Source: Mesorhizobium sp. M9A.F.Ca.ET.002.03.1.2
GTDB taxonomy: Bacteria > Pseudomonadota > Alphaproteobacteria > Rhizobiales > Rhizobiaceae
Length of the DNA: 64,000 nucleotides
Reading direction: 5' to 3'
Assembly (NCBI RefSeq): GCF_003952365.1
Contig: NZ_CP034443.1
Span: forward strand, 2,907,001-2,971,000
In this document: positions 1-8,711 of the stretch, one piece after another
Position numbering within the stretch: the first letter of the stretch is position 1
Layout of the letters: each line of letters starts with the position of its first letter
Program-made: the position numbers and the translations under genes
Notes under the pieces: model-generated
Seen by the model: only the letters and a program-made list of their open reading frames with translations
Databases searched by the model: none
Told to the model about the DNA's origin: nothing

Positions 1-426
1 GTTGTCTTCGCTACGCAGTCGCTGGCTGATATCGCGGGCTCTGCCATAGCGCCGGCAATCATCGAAAGCTGCCCGCAGCGCATTTTCCTTCCCAATGATC
101 GTGCCGTGGAACCCCAGGCGCGCACAGCCTACGAACGCTTCGGTTTAAGCGAGCGGCAGATCGAATTGATCGCCCGCGCCACGCCGAAGCGTCAGTATTA
201 TCTGCAATCGCGCCGCGGCAACCGTCTGTTCGAGCTCGGGCTTGGCCCCATCGCTCTTGCGCTTTGCGGTGCTTCCGATCCGGCCACGCAGACTCTGATC
301 GACAGGATCCTGTCCGAAGACGGGCAAGGCAGCTTTGCCTCGCAGTTCCTGATCGCGCGCGGCCTCGATTGGGCCGGCGAACTTCTCAAGCAATTCCCTC
401 AACCAGACAAGGAGCAATTAGCATGA
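1..426 (+). CDS. trbE: TrbE conjugal transfer ATPase, C-terminal part
   Basis: This frame is open from the first base and gives the last 141 residues of TrbE, the VirB4-like ATPase that powers a Trb-type type IV secretion system at the inner membrane. The segment SCPQRIFLPN and the later run RQIELIARATPKRQYYLQS are the conserved C-terminal region of the family. The Walker motifs must lie upstream, outside the window. The stop codon overlaps the start of trbJ (ATGA), as expected in the trbBCDEJ(K)LFGHI operon. The partial state is due only to the window edge; I see no internal damage. Confidence 0.9.
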   Translation, partial: VVFATQSLADIAGSAIAPAIIESCPQRIFLPNDRAVEPQARTAYERFGLSERQIELIARATPKRQYYLQSRRGNRLFELGLGPIALALCGASDPATQTLIDRILSEDGQGSFASQFLIARGLDWAGELLKQFPQPDKEQLA

Positions 427-1148
427 TGCGGCGACGCCTTCTCTCCGGCCTGATCACCGTTTCCCTGATCGCCAAGCCTATGGCCGACTATGTGCAGCCC
501 GCCTACGCCCTTATCGTGTTCGATCCGTCCAATTATGCGCAGAACGTGCTGACGGCCGCGCGCGCCCTGGAGCAGATCAACAACCAGATCCAGTCGCTGC
601 AGAATCAGGCGACCATGCTGCAGAACATGGCGCGCAATCTTCAGCGTCTGGATTTCTCTTCCGTTGGCCAACTCACCGGTTCGCTCCATCGCATCGACGG
701 CTTGATGGACCAGGCGAGTGGCCTCAGCTTTGATCTGGGCAAGCTTCAAGACCAGTGGCGCAGCCAATATCCGGAAAGCTACGACGCCACGATCAAGGTC
801 AGCGATGTGGCGAGTGCTGCGCGCGAGCGTTGGCAAAGCGCCATGCAGGCGTTCCGCCAGACCATGGGGGTCCAGTCGCAAATCGTCGAGAACGTCCGCG
901 CCGACGGCGATCTGCTCGCCGATCTCGTCAACCGCAGCCAAGGGGCGGCCGGTGCGCTTCAGGCAAGCCAGGCCACCAACCAGCTGATAGCGCTTTCGAC
1001 AAAGCAGCAGATGCAGATCCAGACGCTGCTCGCAACGCAGTTTCGAGCTGAGGCCGAGGATGCCGCCCGCAAGGCCCAGTCAGAGGAAGCCGCCCGCGAG
1101 ATGACGAAGCGATTCTTGGGTACCGGCTCGGCTTATCCCGGCAATTAA
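423..1148 (+). CDS. trbJ: TrbJ, P-type conjugation protein (VirB5-like)
   Basis: The product has 241 residues. I chose the ATG at 423 because it overlaps the trbE stop and gives an N-terminal signal-like segment (RRLLSGLITVSLIAKPMA). The longer frame from 264 runs inside trbE. The body is helical and rich in Gln and Asn (QINNQIQSLQNQATMLQNMARNLQRL), typical of TrbJ, which is exported and thought to be a minor pilus or adhesin component like VirB5. It sits in the expected place between trbE and trbL. No trbK-like lipoprotein gene is visible in the 33-bp gap that follows. Confidence 0.88.
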   Translation: MMRRRLLSGLITVSLIAKPMADYVQPAYALIVFDPSNYAQNVLTAARALEQINNQIQSLQNQATMLQNMARNLQRLDFSSVGQLTGSLHRIDGLMDQASGLSFDLGKLQDQWRSQYPESYDATIKVSDVASAARERWQSAMQAFRQTMGVQSQIVENVRADGDLLADLVNRSQGAAGALQASQATNQLIALSTKQQMQIQTLLATQFRAEAEDAARKAQSEEAAREMTKRFLGTGSAYPGN

Positions 1149-1181
1149 TCACGAGTTCATCACGACGAGGAAGGCAGCGGC

Positions 1182-2504
1182 ATGAACGACCTTGGCGTCA
1201 TCGATCGCTTCATGGAGACCTTCATCCGCTACATCGACAGCGGGTTCGGTCTGCTCTCGGGCGACGTCGCCTTCCTCACTACCATTCTGATCGGCATTGA
1301 CATCACACTTGCCGGCCTGGCGTGGGCGCTCGGCGAGGAGACCAGCGTTCTCGGCCGGCTTGTCCGCAAGGTGCTCTATGTTGGCGTCTTCGCCTTCATC
1401 CTGAACAATTTCAAGAACCTCGCCGATATCATTTATCGTTCTTTTGCCGGTCTCGGGATTAATGCGTCGGCCGGCAATCTGTCGGCAGACAATCTCCTGC
1501 GCCCGGGCCGCATTGCCGCGACCGGTTTCGAAGGTGCTTGGCCAATGCTTGACCAAGCCAGTCAGCTCCTGGGCTTCCCGGAAATCTTCGGCAACGCACT
1601 GACCATCTTCGTGCTGCTGATGGCCTGGTTCCTGGTCATCATCGCCTTCTTCATCCTTTCCATCCAGCTTTTCATCACTATCCTTGAGTTCAAGCTCACC
1701 ACGCTGGCAGGTTTTGTTTTGGTTCCATTCGCACTTTGGAACCGTTCAGCGTTCCTGGCCGAACGCGTGCTCGGCCATGTTATCTCGTCAGGCATCAAGG
1801 TGATGGTGCTCGCCGTCATTGTCGGCATCGGCTCCACGCTCTTCGGGGAGTTCGCTTCCGCATTGCAAGGCAAGGAGCCGGATCTGGCCGCTGCCATGTC
1901 CCAGGTACTGGGCGCACTGGCACTGCTTGGCCTTGGCATTTTTGGGCCGGGGATCGCGTCGGGTCTTGTCTCAGGCGCACCGCAGCTTGGCGCGGGCGCC
2001 GCCCTCGGCACGACCGCGGCGGCAGCGGGTGTATCACTCGTTGCTGGAGGCACGGCATTTTCTGGCGCGCGTATGGCAACCAGCGGCGGTCTCGCCGCCA
2101 TCCGCGCCGGCACAACAATGGGATCGGCTGCTTCCACGTCCTGGCAGATCGGGCGCGCAACCTCGCCCGACGTTGGCCTCTCCGGTGTGGCTGCTGGAAT
2201 GCATGGTGTAACCAGTGCCGCTGGCGGCGCCGCTATACGCGTAGCGCGATCCGCCACTGCAAGTGTTGGGCGCAACGCCGATGCCGGGCGCGATGCCGCG
2301 TGGACCGCGACCGGCGGCACGCCGACCGCGTCAATGACCGAGCGCTCTGCCGGTTCGGCCACTGTTTCGGCGCCGACGTGGGCAAGGCGCCTACGTTCTG
2401 AACAGACCGCCCGTGCACATCGCCACGCTGCCATGCAAGCTGTCCGAGACGGAGACCGGCCGGGAGGCAGCGCCAACCCCTCTCTCAACGACAAGGATGA
2501 CTAG
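1182..2504 (+). CDS. trbL: TrbL, inner-membrane mating-channel protein (VirB6-like)
   Basis: The product has 440 residues. The first two thirds carry several hydrophobic segments (for example AFLTTILIGIDITLAGLAWALG, and three more around residues 140-250), as in the polytopic TrbL/VirB6 family that forms part of the inner-membrane translocation channel. The last 150 or so residues are Ala/Ser/Thr/Gly rich and hydrophilic, which is common in TrbL. The stop codon is immediately followed by the trbF ATG, so the genes are likely translationally coupled. Family assignment is firm from composition, position and the FxLTTLAGFVLVPFALW core. Confidence 0.88.
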   Translation: MNDLGVIDRFMETFIRYIDSGFGLLSGDVAFLTTILIGIDITLAGLAWALGEETSVLGRLVRKVLYVGVFAFILNNFKNLADIIYRSFAGLGINASAGNLSADNLLRPGRIAATGFEGAWPMLDQASQLLGFPEIFGNALTIFVLLMAWFLVIIAFFILSIQLFITILEFKLTTLAGFVLVPFALWNRSAFLAERVLGHVISSGIKVMVLAVIVGIGSTLFGEFASALQGKEPDLAAAMSQVLGALALLGLGIFGPGIASGLVSGAPQLGAGAALGTTAAAAGVSLVAGGTAFSGARMATSGGLAAIRAGTTMGSAASTSWQIGRATSPDVGLSGVAAGMHGVTSAAGGAAIRVARSATASVGRNADAGRDAAWTATGGTPTASMTERSAGSATVSAPTWARRLRSEQTARAHRHAAMQAVRDGDRPGGSANPSLNDKDD

Positions 2505-3224
2505 ATGCTCTTCAAGCGACCCGTGCACCGTTACGGCAAAACACCCGAACCGGTCACGCCGTATCAAAAAGCCGCCCAGCTGTGGGACGAGCGCATCGGC
2601 TCATCTCGACTGCAGGCCAGGAACTGGCGGCTCATGGCCCTTGGGTGCCTGGCCTTGGCGACCGGACTTTCCGGCGGACTCGTATGGCAGTCGATGCAAA
2701 GCCGTGTCGTGCCTTACGTCGTCGAGGTCGATGGCTTCGGCGAGACGCGCGCCGTCGCGCCGGCAATCCGGAATTATGAGCCCTCGGATGCTCAGATCGC
2801 CTGGCATCTCGGCCGCTTCATCCAGAATGTCCGTTCCGTTTCCACCGATCCGGTTTTGGTACGGCAGAACTGGTTCGCAGCTTACGACTTTGCTAGCGAT
2901 CGCGCAGCGCTCTTCCTCAACGAATACGCCAAGGCGAACGACCCCTTCGGTCAGATCGGAACGCGCAGTGTCTCGGTACAGGTCACCAGCGTGGTCAGGG
3001 CCTCCGAAAGTTCATTCCAGGTCAAATGGACCGAGCAGGTGTTTGAGCGCGGAAGCCTTGCCAGCACGATGCGCTGGACTGCGATCCTCACGATCGTGAT
3101 CCGCTCGCCAAGCAATACGGATCAGCTGCGCAAGAATCCGCTCGGCGTCTTCATCAACGCCATTGACTGGTCACGCGAGCTCGACAGCGCCGTCCCACCC
3201 CCCTTTCTCCGACGGAGTCCACCA
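2505..3224 (+). CDS. trbF: TrbF, VirB8-like protein, reading through into trbG
   Basis: The product is a VirB8-like inner-membrane assembly factor: a short cytoplasmic N-terminus, one membrane helix at about residues 43-62 (LMALGCLALATGLSGGLVW) and a periplasmic NTF2-like domain ending in NPLGVFINAIDWSREL, the normal TrbF C-terminal region. No stop follows. The frame continues without a break into trbG, giving a single 581-codon frame (2505-4250). A run of six C at 3198-3203 precedes the junction. With one more C the frame would end PLSPTESTNER with TAA at 3233-3235, overlapping the trbG start region. I therefore read this as trbF with a recent one-base loss, a sequencing error, or a slippery site, rather than an evolved fusion. 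The boundary at 3224 is set by the trbG start. Confidence 0.8.
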
Positions 3225-4250
3225 ATGAAAGATAAAATGTCACCGATTCGTGCCGTGCTGATCCTATCGGTGTCGGCAGCGGTCGTTTCCGCTTGTGCAT
3301 CGAAGAAGGTGCCGCCGCCTGAGATTTCCTATGACGCTGCTGACTTCAAACCGGCCGCGATCGAGAAGGCGCCGGAGAGGCCGATTAGAATTGTCGAGGT
3401 GCCAAAACCACTGCCGCTGCCTGGCCAATTGCAGCCCGAGTCCGGCAAGGCCGAGGACAAGCGCCCCCCTGAAGAACGCGTCGCTGATGCCAACAAAGCC
3501 GCGACCCAGCAACCCACCAAGTACGGGTATGTTAATGCCGTGCAAGTCTACCCCTTCACCGATGGCGCGCTTTATCAGCTCTATGCCGCGCCGGAGCGCG
3601 TGACCGACATCGCTCTGCAGCCGGGCGAGAAACTAACCGCCGTGTCGGCTGGCGACACCGTGCGCTGGGTCATAGGCGATACCGCAAGCGGCACCGGTGA
3701 CAATCAGCGCACCCATGTTCTGGTGAAACCCTTCGCGCCGGGTCTTGCCACCAATGTCGTCATTACGACGGACCGGCGGACCTATCATTTGCAGCTTCAA
3801 AGCACCGAGAAGACAGCAATGGCGGCAATCTCCTGGACCTACAGCCAAGACCAGATCATCGCGCTTCGCCAGCGCAATGCTCAAGCCGAGGCAGTTACAC
3901 CGGTCGCGTCGAATATCGCGCTCGAAAACCTTCGCTTTCGCTACTCGATCAGTGGCGACACACCGCCCTGGAGACCGACGCGAGCCTTCGACGACGGCAG
4001 CAAGGTCTATATTGAGTTCCCTCGTCGCATAGATCAGGGCGAGGCGCCACCACTCTTCATCGTCGGCGCAGATGGGAGCAGCGAGCTCGTCAACTATCGC
4101 GTGCGCGGCAACTATTACATCGTCGATCGGCTCTTCGCCGCGGCCGAACTTCGCCTCGGCACCAAGCAGCAGCAGGTGATCCGCATCAGCAGGATTGACG
4201 ACAGGCAACCGCTACGGCGGATCTCGCTCTTTTCGCGTTCCAGCCGGTGA
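3225..4250 (+). CDS. trbG: TrbG, VirB9-like outer-membrane channel protein
   Basis: The product has 341 residues from the ATG at 3225, which has GGAG at 3214-3217. The in-frame ATG at 3237 is an alternative. The N-terminus is a lipoprotein-like signal (LILSVSAAVVSAC), followed by a Pro-rich linker and a VirB9/CagX-type beta domain (NAVQVYPFTDGALYQLYAAP, then TDRRTYHLQL). TrbG forms the outer-membrane part of the conjugation channel with TrbI. It is in frame with trbF upstream with no stop between them; its own ribosome site suggests it can still be made separately. It is followed 11 bp later by trbI. Confidence 0.85.
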   Translation: MKDKMSPIRAVLILSVSAAVVSACASKKVPPPEISYDAADFKPAAIEKAPERPIRIVEVPKPLPLPGQLQPESGKAEDKRPPEERVADANKAATQQPTKYGYVNAVQVYPFTDGALYQLYAAPERVTDIALQPGEKLTAVSAGDTVRWVIGDTASGTGDNQRTHVLVKPFAPGLATNVVITTDRRTYHLQLQSTEKTAMAAISWTYSQDQIIALRQRNAQAEAVTPVASNIALENLRFRYSISGDTPPWRPTRAFDDGSKVYIEFPRRIDQGEAPPLFIVGADGSSELVNYRVRGNYYIVDRLFAAAELRLGTKQQQVIRISRIDDRQPLRRISLFSRSSR

Positions 4251-4261
4251 GGTGAGGGCTC

Positions 4262-5476
4262 ATGATCGAAAATTCCCGCTCTGGCATCCCGCCGAAACTG
4301 GATCCCGAGGAACTGCAGCTTCGGGCCTCTCCCCGCCGCGTGGTGCGGTTCAGGCGCGGTGTGATCATCGCGATCGCAGCGCTCGGATCCGGCGCTGTGT
4401 TCGGCGTTGCCATGATGGCGCTCCAGGGGCCGGCCCTTCGCATCAGGGATCAGGCGGAAGATCCCTACAGCACTGAGCGCAAACCAACCGTCGAGGGACT
4501 CGATACGCTTCCCCATGACTATTCCGGCATGAAGCCGAAGCCTCCCGTCCTTGGGCCACCTTTGCCGGGCGACCTCGGTCGCCCCATCCTCGAGCGGCAG
4601 CGCCAGCTCGGCATCGTGCCGGGTCAAGACATCTCGGCCGAGGAGCAGCGTCTAGCGCAGCAGGCGATCGAAGCGCGTGAATCGCAGGTGCTTTTCCGTG
4701 TCGAAAATCGAGCTCAACAGACAGATGTCGGTGAGAGCGTGCAAACTGCTCAGCATCCATTTGAGGCACTTCCCCAATCCGAAGCAGCACGCGCGTCAGC
4801 CTCGGTGGCGCCGGCGGAAGGCGACCAGAACAATCAGCAGCGAAAGCTTGATTTCCTCAGCCAGCGGAGCACTGGCGGGATCTACAATCCGCATGCGCTG
4901 CAGACGCCGATCTCGCCGTATCAACTGATGGCTGGCAGCGTGATTGCCGCCAGCCTGATCACCGGCATCAATTCCGATTTGCCGGGCCTTGTCGTCGCGC
5001 AAGTCACCGAGAATGTGCACGACACGGTCACGGGCAACATATTGCTGATTCCGCAGGGCTCACGTCTTATCGGCGTCTACGACAGCGTCGTCGCGTTCGG
5101 GCAAAAGCGAGCGCTGCTGGTCTGGCAGCGCATTCTGCTGCCCGACGGCTCGTCGGTCGAAATCGACAATCTGCCCGCGAGCGACACCGCCGGCTACGCA
5201 GGGCTGGAAGACAAAGTCGATTTCCACACCTGGCAGCTGATCAAGGGGGTGGCGCTTGCCACATTGCTCGGTGTCGGCACGGAATTCAGCCTCGGCGAAA
5301 ACGAGAGCGATCTGGTCAAGGCGATCCGGGAATCAGCCCAGCAGAACGCCAGTCGAGCCGGCCAGCGCATCACCGAAAAAAACCTCAATATCCAGCCCAC
5401 CATCATCGTCCGCCCAGGTTGGCCACTGCGCGTCATCGTGCACAAGGACATCGTGCTGCGGCCATACGCGAGTTGA
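4262..5476 (+). CDS. trbI: TrbI, VirB10-like channel protein
   Basis: The product has 404 residues. It has a short cytoplasmic arm, one membrane helix near residues 34-53 (GVIIAIAALGSGAVFGVAMM), a Pro-rich periplasmic spacer (PKPPVLGPPLPGD) and a C-terminal VirB10-type barrel domain (YQLMAGSVIAASLITGINSDLPG, then GNILLIPQGSRLIGVYD). It spans from inner to outer membrane and couples energy to the TrbG pore. The gene order trbF-trbG-trbI is canonical for rhizobial integrative elements and conjugative plasmids. Confidence 0.92.
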   Translation: MIENSRSGIPPKLDPEELQLRASPRRVVRFRRGVIIAIAALGSGAVFGVAMMALQGPALRIRDQAEDPYSTERKPTVEGLDTLPHDYSGMKPKPPVLGPPLPGDLGRPILERQRQLGIVPGQDISAEEQRLAQQAIEARESQVLFRVENRAQQTDVGESVQTAQHPFEALPQSEAARASASVAPAEGDQNNQQRKLDFLSQRSTGGIYNPHALQTPISPYQLMAGSVIAASLITGINSDLPGLVVAQVTENVHDTVTGNILLIPQGSRLIGVYDSVVAFGQKRALLVWQRILLPDGSSVEIDNLPASDTAGYAGLEDKVDFHTWQLIKGVALATLLGVGTEFSLGENESDLVKAIRESAQQNASRAGQRITEKNLNIQPTIIVRPGWPLRVIVHKDIVLRPYAS

Positions 5477-5488
5477 GCAGGAGTTACC

Positions 5489-5731
5489 ATGGCTGACCTG
5501 AAACTTGGAAAGCTTCCAGACCGAACAGCTTCGAAGATCACCATTACCGTCAGCGCGGAGCTGGGCCAAACACTCAAGGAGTATGCTGCACTTTACCGTC
5601 AGACCTATCGTCAGTCTGAAACCGTGGCAGAACTCATCCCTTTCATGCTGGCGGCGTTTCTGGAAGGCGACCGAGCCTTTGCCAAGGCCCGAAAAGAAGG
5701 TCTGCCGACGGAGCTTGCCGAAAAATCGTGA
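5489..5731 (+). CDS. DUF2274 small protein of trb operons
   Basis: The product has 80 residues and starts 13 bp after the trbI stop behind a GGAG-type site. The core KLPDRTASKITITVSAELGQTLKEYAALYRQTY and ELIPFMLAAFLEGDRAFAKARK match the DUF2274 family, which is regularly found directly after trbI. Its function is unknown. The helical form and position suggest an accessory or regulatory role in conjugation, but nothing in the sequence shows it. It appears to close the operon: the next gene is on the other strand. Confidence 0.8.
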   Translation: MADLKLGKLPDRTASKITITVSAELGQTLKEYAALYRQTYRQSETVAELIPFMLAAFLEGDRAFAKARKEGLPTELAEKS

Positions 5732-5967
5732 CTCCTCCGCTAGAGGCAGCTGGAACATTGCCTAGCTGTCGCGGCCTACCTGCTCCTCGCGAAGCATAGG
5801 ATCAAACACCTTGGAATGCAGGTATGCGTAAGAGAGGATGTGGAAGGAAATACCGCGCAACAGCCTAAGTTTGCATTTTCGATTGGATGCGGTAGTCGCC
5901 TATGAGCGGTCAAAATGAAACGCAGCTGGTTCGCGATCGACCAAACGGCGAGCGCACTGTGCTTTGC

Positions 5968-7317
5968 TCAGACCGCCACCGAGTGCCTCGCCGTTCCCCC
6001 TTTGAAATATGTATCGAACTTGGCCGCGATGGTTCGAACGAAGGGGCGACTTTCAGCCCGTACGACGAAACTGTCGCCATCGAATTCAAGCGCTCGGGCA
6101 GGATCGTGGAGGGCGATGGACCTCGAGCGATGAAGGAGCTTCTCGCCGGCTTTGCCGAACCGCTCCACCAGATCGACTGCCGAGAAGGCAAAATCACACA
6201 TCAGCCGCTCGATTATCCAGCCACGGACGCGATCGTCGTCGGAAAGGGCAACGCCCCGGACGGCAGCCAACCCGCCATCCGCAACCATGCGCCCGTACCC
6301 GGCAGTCGAAGCCATGTTCTGCACGTAGCCTTGGCGAAAACGACCGATGGACGAAGGGCCAAGTCCGATCAGTGTCGGGCAGCGATCCTCGGTGTAGCCC
6401 TGAAAATTGCGATGCAAAACCCCTGCGCGGGCCGCTATGGCCAGCGCATCGTCGGGCTTCGCGAAATGATCGAGTCCTATTGCCTCATATCCCTTGGCGA
6501 CAATTGCCCGCGCCGCGAGTTGAGATTGGGCGAAACGCTCGGTGGGACTCGGCAGCCATGCCTCGTCGATCATCGTCTGATGCTTCTTGAACCAGGGCAC
6601 ATGTGCGTAGCCGAACAGAGCCATCCGGTCTGGTTCCAAGGTCAGTGCCTGCGCCACCGTGGAACAGATCGTCTCGCGTGTCTGATTCGGGAGCCCGTAG
6701 AGCAGGTCCAGATTGACCGATTCAACGCCCCGCGAACGAACCCCGTCGACGACTGCCTTGGTCTGCAAAAAACTTTGCTCACGATTAATTGCTTTTTGCA
6801 CTTGCGGATCGAAATCCTGCACGCCGAGGCTCGCCCGCGTTACGCCGATTTGAGCAAGCGCATCAAGGCGCGCCTTGTCCATGTCGTTGGTTCCGATTTC
6901 GATGCTGACCGTAGCATCCGGGAGAAGGTCGAAGCTGTCCCGCAAGGCCGCTCCAAGAGCAACCATGTCATCGGGCCTCAGCATCGTTGGCGAACCGCCA
7001 CCGAAGTGGATTGCACGGACATGTGCCTTGCCGCTCACCAGACCGGCAATCGTGACGATTTCGGCATTCAGCGAGCGCAGATAAGCGGCCACCGGCTCAT
7101 ATTGGTGCGTCTGCTTGGTGTGACAGGCGCAGAACCAGCAGAGCTTGTCGCAGTAAGGAATGTGCAAATACAGCGAGATTTCGTCGCCACTTTCCAGCGC
7201 CTCCAACCAGCCACGGTAAATGGCAGCATCGACCCCGGAATGGAAATGCGGCGCCGTCGGATAGCTTGTGTAGCGTGGGACGTTCTCGCTGAGTTTGACA
7301 GCTATTTCCGATTGCAT
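5968..7317 (-). CDS. hemN: HemN, oxygen-independent coproporphyrinogen III dehydrogenase
   Basis: The product has 449 residues and is a radical-SAM enzyme that makes protoporphyrinogen IX precursors when oxygen is scarce. The CxxxCxxC cluster motif is C56, C60 and C63 in YCDKLCWFCACH, followed by the GGGSPT motif. I chose the ATG at 7317 (MQSEIAVKL) because family members begin near there; the frame extends 13 codons further upstream. The gene is divergent from fnrN, and an FNR-like box lies between them, so anaerobic induction by FnrN is likely. Heme made this way would supply the cbb3 oxidase encoded downstream of fnrN. A 486-codon frame on the other strand is only its shadow. Confidence 0.95.
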   Translation of the reverse strand: MQSEIAVKLSENVPRYTSYPTAPHFHSGVDAAIYRGWLEALESGDEISLYLHIPYCDKLCWFCACHTKQTHQYEPVAAYLRSLNAEIVTIAGLVSGKAHVRAIHFGGGSPTMLRPDDMVALGAALRDSFDLLPDATVSIEIGTNDMDKARLDALAQIGVTRASLGVQDFDPQVQKAINREQSFLQTKAVVDGVRSRGVESVNLDLLYGLPNQTRETICSTVAQALTLEPDRMALFGYAHVPWFKKHQTMIDEAWLPSPTERFAQSQLAARAIVAKGYEAIGLDHFAKPDDALAIAARAGVLHRNFQGYTEDRCPTLIGLGPSSIGRFRQGYVQNMASTAGYGRMVADGGLAAVRGVALSDDDRVRGWIIERLMCDFAFSAVDLVERFGKAGEKLLHRSRSIALHDPARALEFDGDSFVVRAESRPFVRTIAAKFDTYFKGGTARHSVAV

Positions 7318-7370
7318 CTCGCGTTCACCGTGTTGCCCGCCGAACACTGCACGCATCGCTGAAGCAGACC

Positions 7371-7384
7371 CTGATCTCGATCAG
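7371..7384. promoter_or_regulatory. FNR/FixK-type box in the hemN-fnrN divergent promoter
   Basis: The sequence CTGATCTCGATCAG is a perfect inverted repeat and differs from the FNR/anaerobox consensus TTGAT-N4-ATCAA only at the two outermost bases. It lies 54 bp from the hemN start and 85 bp from the fnrN start. A single box could activate hemN and control fnrN itself, a known arrangement for fnrN in rhizobia. The role is inferred from sequence and position. Confidence 0.7.
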
Positions 7385-7468
7385 CCGCGCGCATGGACAA
7401 ACCGCCGCAGGACTTCTCTACCCTGGATGGGTATCCTGCCGGCAGTTAGGATCGGGTAAAGCGAACGC

Positions 7469-8212
7469 ATGACCTTTCGGCAAGACATTCATACTTCCGG
7501 CATTCCTGTTCTTTGCCTCCCTTGCGAGGCACGGCGTCGCGGTGTCTGCGGTGCGCTCGATCCAGACAATTTGGTTGGGCTCGCCAAGACTTGCTCGCGT
7601 CGCCGGATCGAGTCAGGAATGGAGTTGACCGGCGAGGCACAGAACGTCGACAGCTACTCGAACGTGCTTTCAGGCGTGGTAAAGCTATCAAAGAGCCTGT
7701 CGGATGGGCGCCAGCAGATCGTCGGTCTCCAGTTTGCACCGAATTTTCTGGGACGTCCTTTCAAGGTGGAAAGCTCGATCAATGCGGAAGCGGCAACAGC
7801 AGTCACGCTGTGCTCGTTTCCGCGAGCGGCCGTCGAACGGATGATGAAGGCGTCACGGGAATTCGAGCATCGCCTGCTCAAACAGACGCTGAATGAACTC
7901 GATGAGGCGCGCGAGTGGATGGTGACGCTGGGGCGCAAGACAGCTCCGGAAAAGGTGGCGAGTTTTCTCCTCATGATGGCCCGGAATATCGATTCCAGTC
8001 TCGACGCGGCTTCCAGGTCAGCGTCCTTCGATCTGCCGCTGACGCGTGCCGAAATCTCTGATTTCCTTGGAATTACCAACGAAACCGTGAGCCGCCAACT
8101 GACGCGATTGCGGGCTGACGGGGTGATTCGGATTGAGAACGCACGCCATGTGACGGTGGACAGCATAAGCCGTCTGGAGAAGCGCTGTGGCGGCGGACGC
8201 GAGCGGCCCTAA
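7469..8212 (+). CDS. fnrN: FnrN, oxygen-sensing Crp/Fnr-type activator
   Basis: The product has 247 residues, with an N-terminal cysteine cluster CLPCEARRRGVC (C16, C19, C27), a cyclic-nucleotide-like sensor domain, a further cysteine at position 115 and a C-terminal winged helix whose recognition helix reads ISDFLGITNETVSRQLTRL. The three N-terminal cysteines plus the central one are the ligands of the oxygen-labile [4Fe-4S] cluster in FNR. This marks the protein as FnrN rather than the cysteine-poor FixK. The E-SR residues of the helix fit recognition of TTGAT half-sites. It lies between hemN and fixN, both of which have matching boxes. Confidence 0.92.
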   Translation: MTFRQDIHTSGIPVLCLPCEARRRGVCGALDPDNLVGLAKTCSRRRIESGMELTGEAQNVDSYSNVLSGVVKLSKSLSDGRQQIVGLQFAPNFLGRPFKVESSINAEAATAVTLCSFPRAAVERMMKASREFEHRLLKQTLNELDEAREWMVTLGRKTAPEKVASFLLMMARNIDSSLDAASRSASFDLPLTRAEISDFLGITNETVSRQLTRLRADGVIRIENARHVTVDSISRLEKRCGGGRERP

Positions 8213-8711
8213 GCGGCGAGGCCCATGTCGCATGGCTCCGGGGCGGGCCGTGCTTGCCTTCTAATGCGATGTCGCCGCGCCTTCGAAGAAGCGGCGTCAC
8301 GGTCGAGACAGACAGCTTTCGGGCTTTGATAGGGACGACGACCAATCGCCAGGTGTGTTTCGGCACATACCGGCGAAGCACGGTCCTTAAGCTGCCACGG
8401 CTCGGCCGAACGATCGCGTTCGTTTCCAATGGGATCCGAACAACGTTTGGCAGGGCATCGGCAATAGCATCCAACGCGTCGCAGAGCCTCAGCTTTCGCC
8501 TCAATCGATCGCGTCTGCGCCCGCCCAACCCAGGGAACGCCTTCCATGAGGGGGTGAGCCCGCGCTGCGTTCCTCGTTCATTCGCCACCTGCTGATTGCG
8601 CCGCCGACACAAAATCGTGCGGCCTGACATAGATCAGGGCGAGGGGGCGGCGGCTGCGCAATTAGTGCGCTGCGGATTTGGCATCCACCAGATTCGAGAT
8701 CGGGATCTGCA
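8213..8711. other. Intergenic region between fnrN and fixN
   Basis: The 499 bp hold no frame with recognisable protein features. Short frames on both strands have no family resemblance and no convincing ribosome site. The only element I can support is the FNR-like box near its right end, listed separately. The length is large for this position, so a decayed gene is possible, but I cannot name one. Confidence 0.5.
8624..8637 (+). promoter_or_regulatory. FNR/FixK-type box upstream of fixN
   Basis: CTGACATAGATCAG is spaced like an anaerobox (TTGAT-N4-ATCAA), with one half-site matching 3 of 5 and the other 4 of 5. Its centre is about 81 bp before the fixN ATG, which fits a site about 40 bp before a transcription start. 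It is weaker than the hemN-fnrN box. The fixNOQP operon of rhizobia is normally driven from such a site by FixK or FnrN. Confidence 0.6.

Noticed and set aside
2505..4250. A genuine evolved TrbF-TrbG fusion protein
   Set aside because: trbG keeps its own ribosome site and lipoprotein signal, and a one-base change at the C-run restores a normal trbF end.
5902..7362. 486-codon plus-strand frame
   Set aside because: It is antisense to hemN, which has full radical-SAM motifs; the frame has no family features.
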